Assembly (NCBI GenBank): GCA_947629275.1 | Contig: CANRDG010000106.1 | Span: forward strand, 1 to 6,143 | Origin: an uncultured Clostridia bacterium | GTDB taxonomy: Bacteria; Bacillota; Clostridia; Oscillospirales; Ruminococcaceae | Reading direction: 5' to 3' | DNA: 6,143 bases | Shown here: positions 6,049 to 6,143 of the stretch, one piece after another | Layout: each line of letters opens with the position of its first letter | Numbering within the stretch: the first letter of the stretch is position 1 | Program-made: the position numbers and the translations under genes | Notes under the pieces: model-generated | The model's database searches: none | Told to the model about the DNA's origin: nothing | Seen by the model: only the letters and a program-made list of their open reading frames with translations

Positions 6049-6143
6049 ATGCTTAGTCCAAGTGAGATCAGAGGAAAGGTTTTTGAAAAGTATACATCAG
6101 GCTACAGACCCGAGGACGTAGATCAGTTCCTCGCGCAGGTGGC
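6049..6143 (+). CDS. divIVA: DivIVA-domain protein, N-terminal 31 codons only (3' cut by window edge)
   Basis: DivIVA proteins are coiled-coil scaffolds that bind negatively curved membrane at septa and poles. Only 31 full codons are visible. They match the DivIVA N-terminal domain: MLSPSEIRGKVF at 1-12, then GYRPEDVDQFLAQV at 18-31, with the usual Gly-Tyr and Asp-Val-Asp-X-Phe-Leu pattern. The position after sepF-ylmH is the classic divIVA site. Aligned from memory with Bacillus subtilis DivIVA, the membrane-inserting Phe17-Arg18 pair is replaced by Thr16-Ser17, with Tyr15 just before. The coiled coil lies beyond the window, so length and full type (DivIVA or a related paralogue) cannot be judged. 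Confidence 0.9.
   Translation, partial: MLSPSEIRGKVFEKYTSGYRPEDVDQFLAQV

Overview
The window reads as a chromosomal housekeeping segment from a Gram-positive anaerobe of the class Clostridia, most likely a Ruminococcus-like member of the Oscillospiraceae. The SepF, YlmH and DivIVA genes point to Bacillota. A MutL with an endonuclease motif, a short Hfq directly after miaA, and a single-span HlyD-like protein beside yggS/sepF fit Clostridia. The genus is inferred from gene content and moderate base composition, not from a marker gene.

Everything is on the + strand and tightly packed. The order is mutL (5' end cut by the window edge), miaA, hfq, an HlyD/membrane-fusion-type anchored protein, yggS (ylmE), sepF (ylmF), ylmH, and the first 31 codons of divIVA. 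Gaps are 9, 52, 5, 15 and 19 nt, then a 1-nt overlap, then 34 nt. No stretch over 300 bases lacks a gene. I saw no RNA gene, mobile element, CRISPR array, origin or convincing terminator.

The left block (mutL-miaA-hfq) handles mismatch repair, tRNA A37 isopentenylation and Hfq-type RNA binding. The right block (yggS-sepF-ylmH-divIVA) is the conserved ylm/divIVA cluster that follows ftsZ in many Bacillota. It covers PLP homeostasis, FtsZ membrane anchoring, S4-domain ribosome or RNA binding, and polar or septal organisation. Here the two blocks are joined through hfq and the HlyD-like gene with almost no spacing, and no ylmG/yggT lies between sepF and ylmH.

Two promoter-like sites sit inside coding sequence. 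One, in the last codons of miaA, has an extended -10, a 17-bp spacer and an A/T-rich upstream tract, and probably drives hfq and genes downstream. The other lies just inside yggS (TTGAAA, 17 bp, TGCTATAAT) and could boost sepF-ylmH-divIVA. I found no clearly new system. The most open question is the job of the HlyD-like protein, which has no transporter partner in view.
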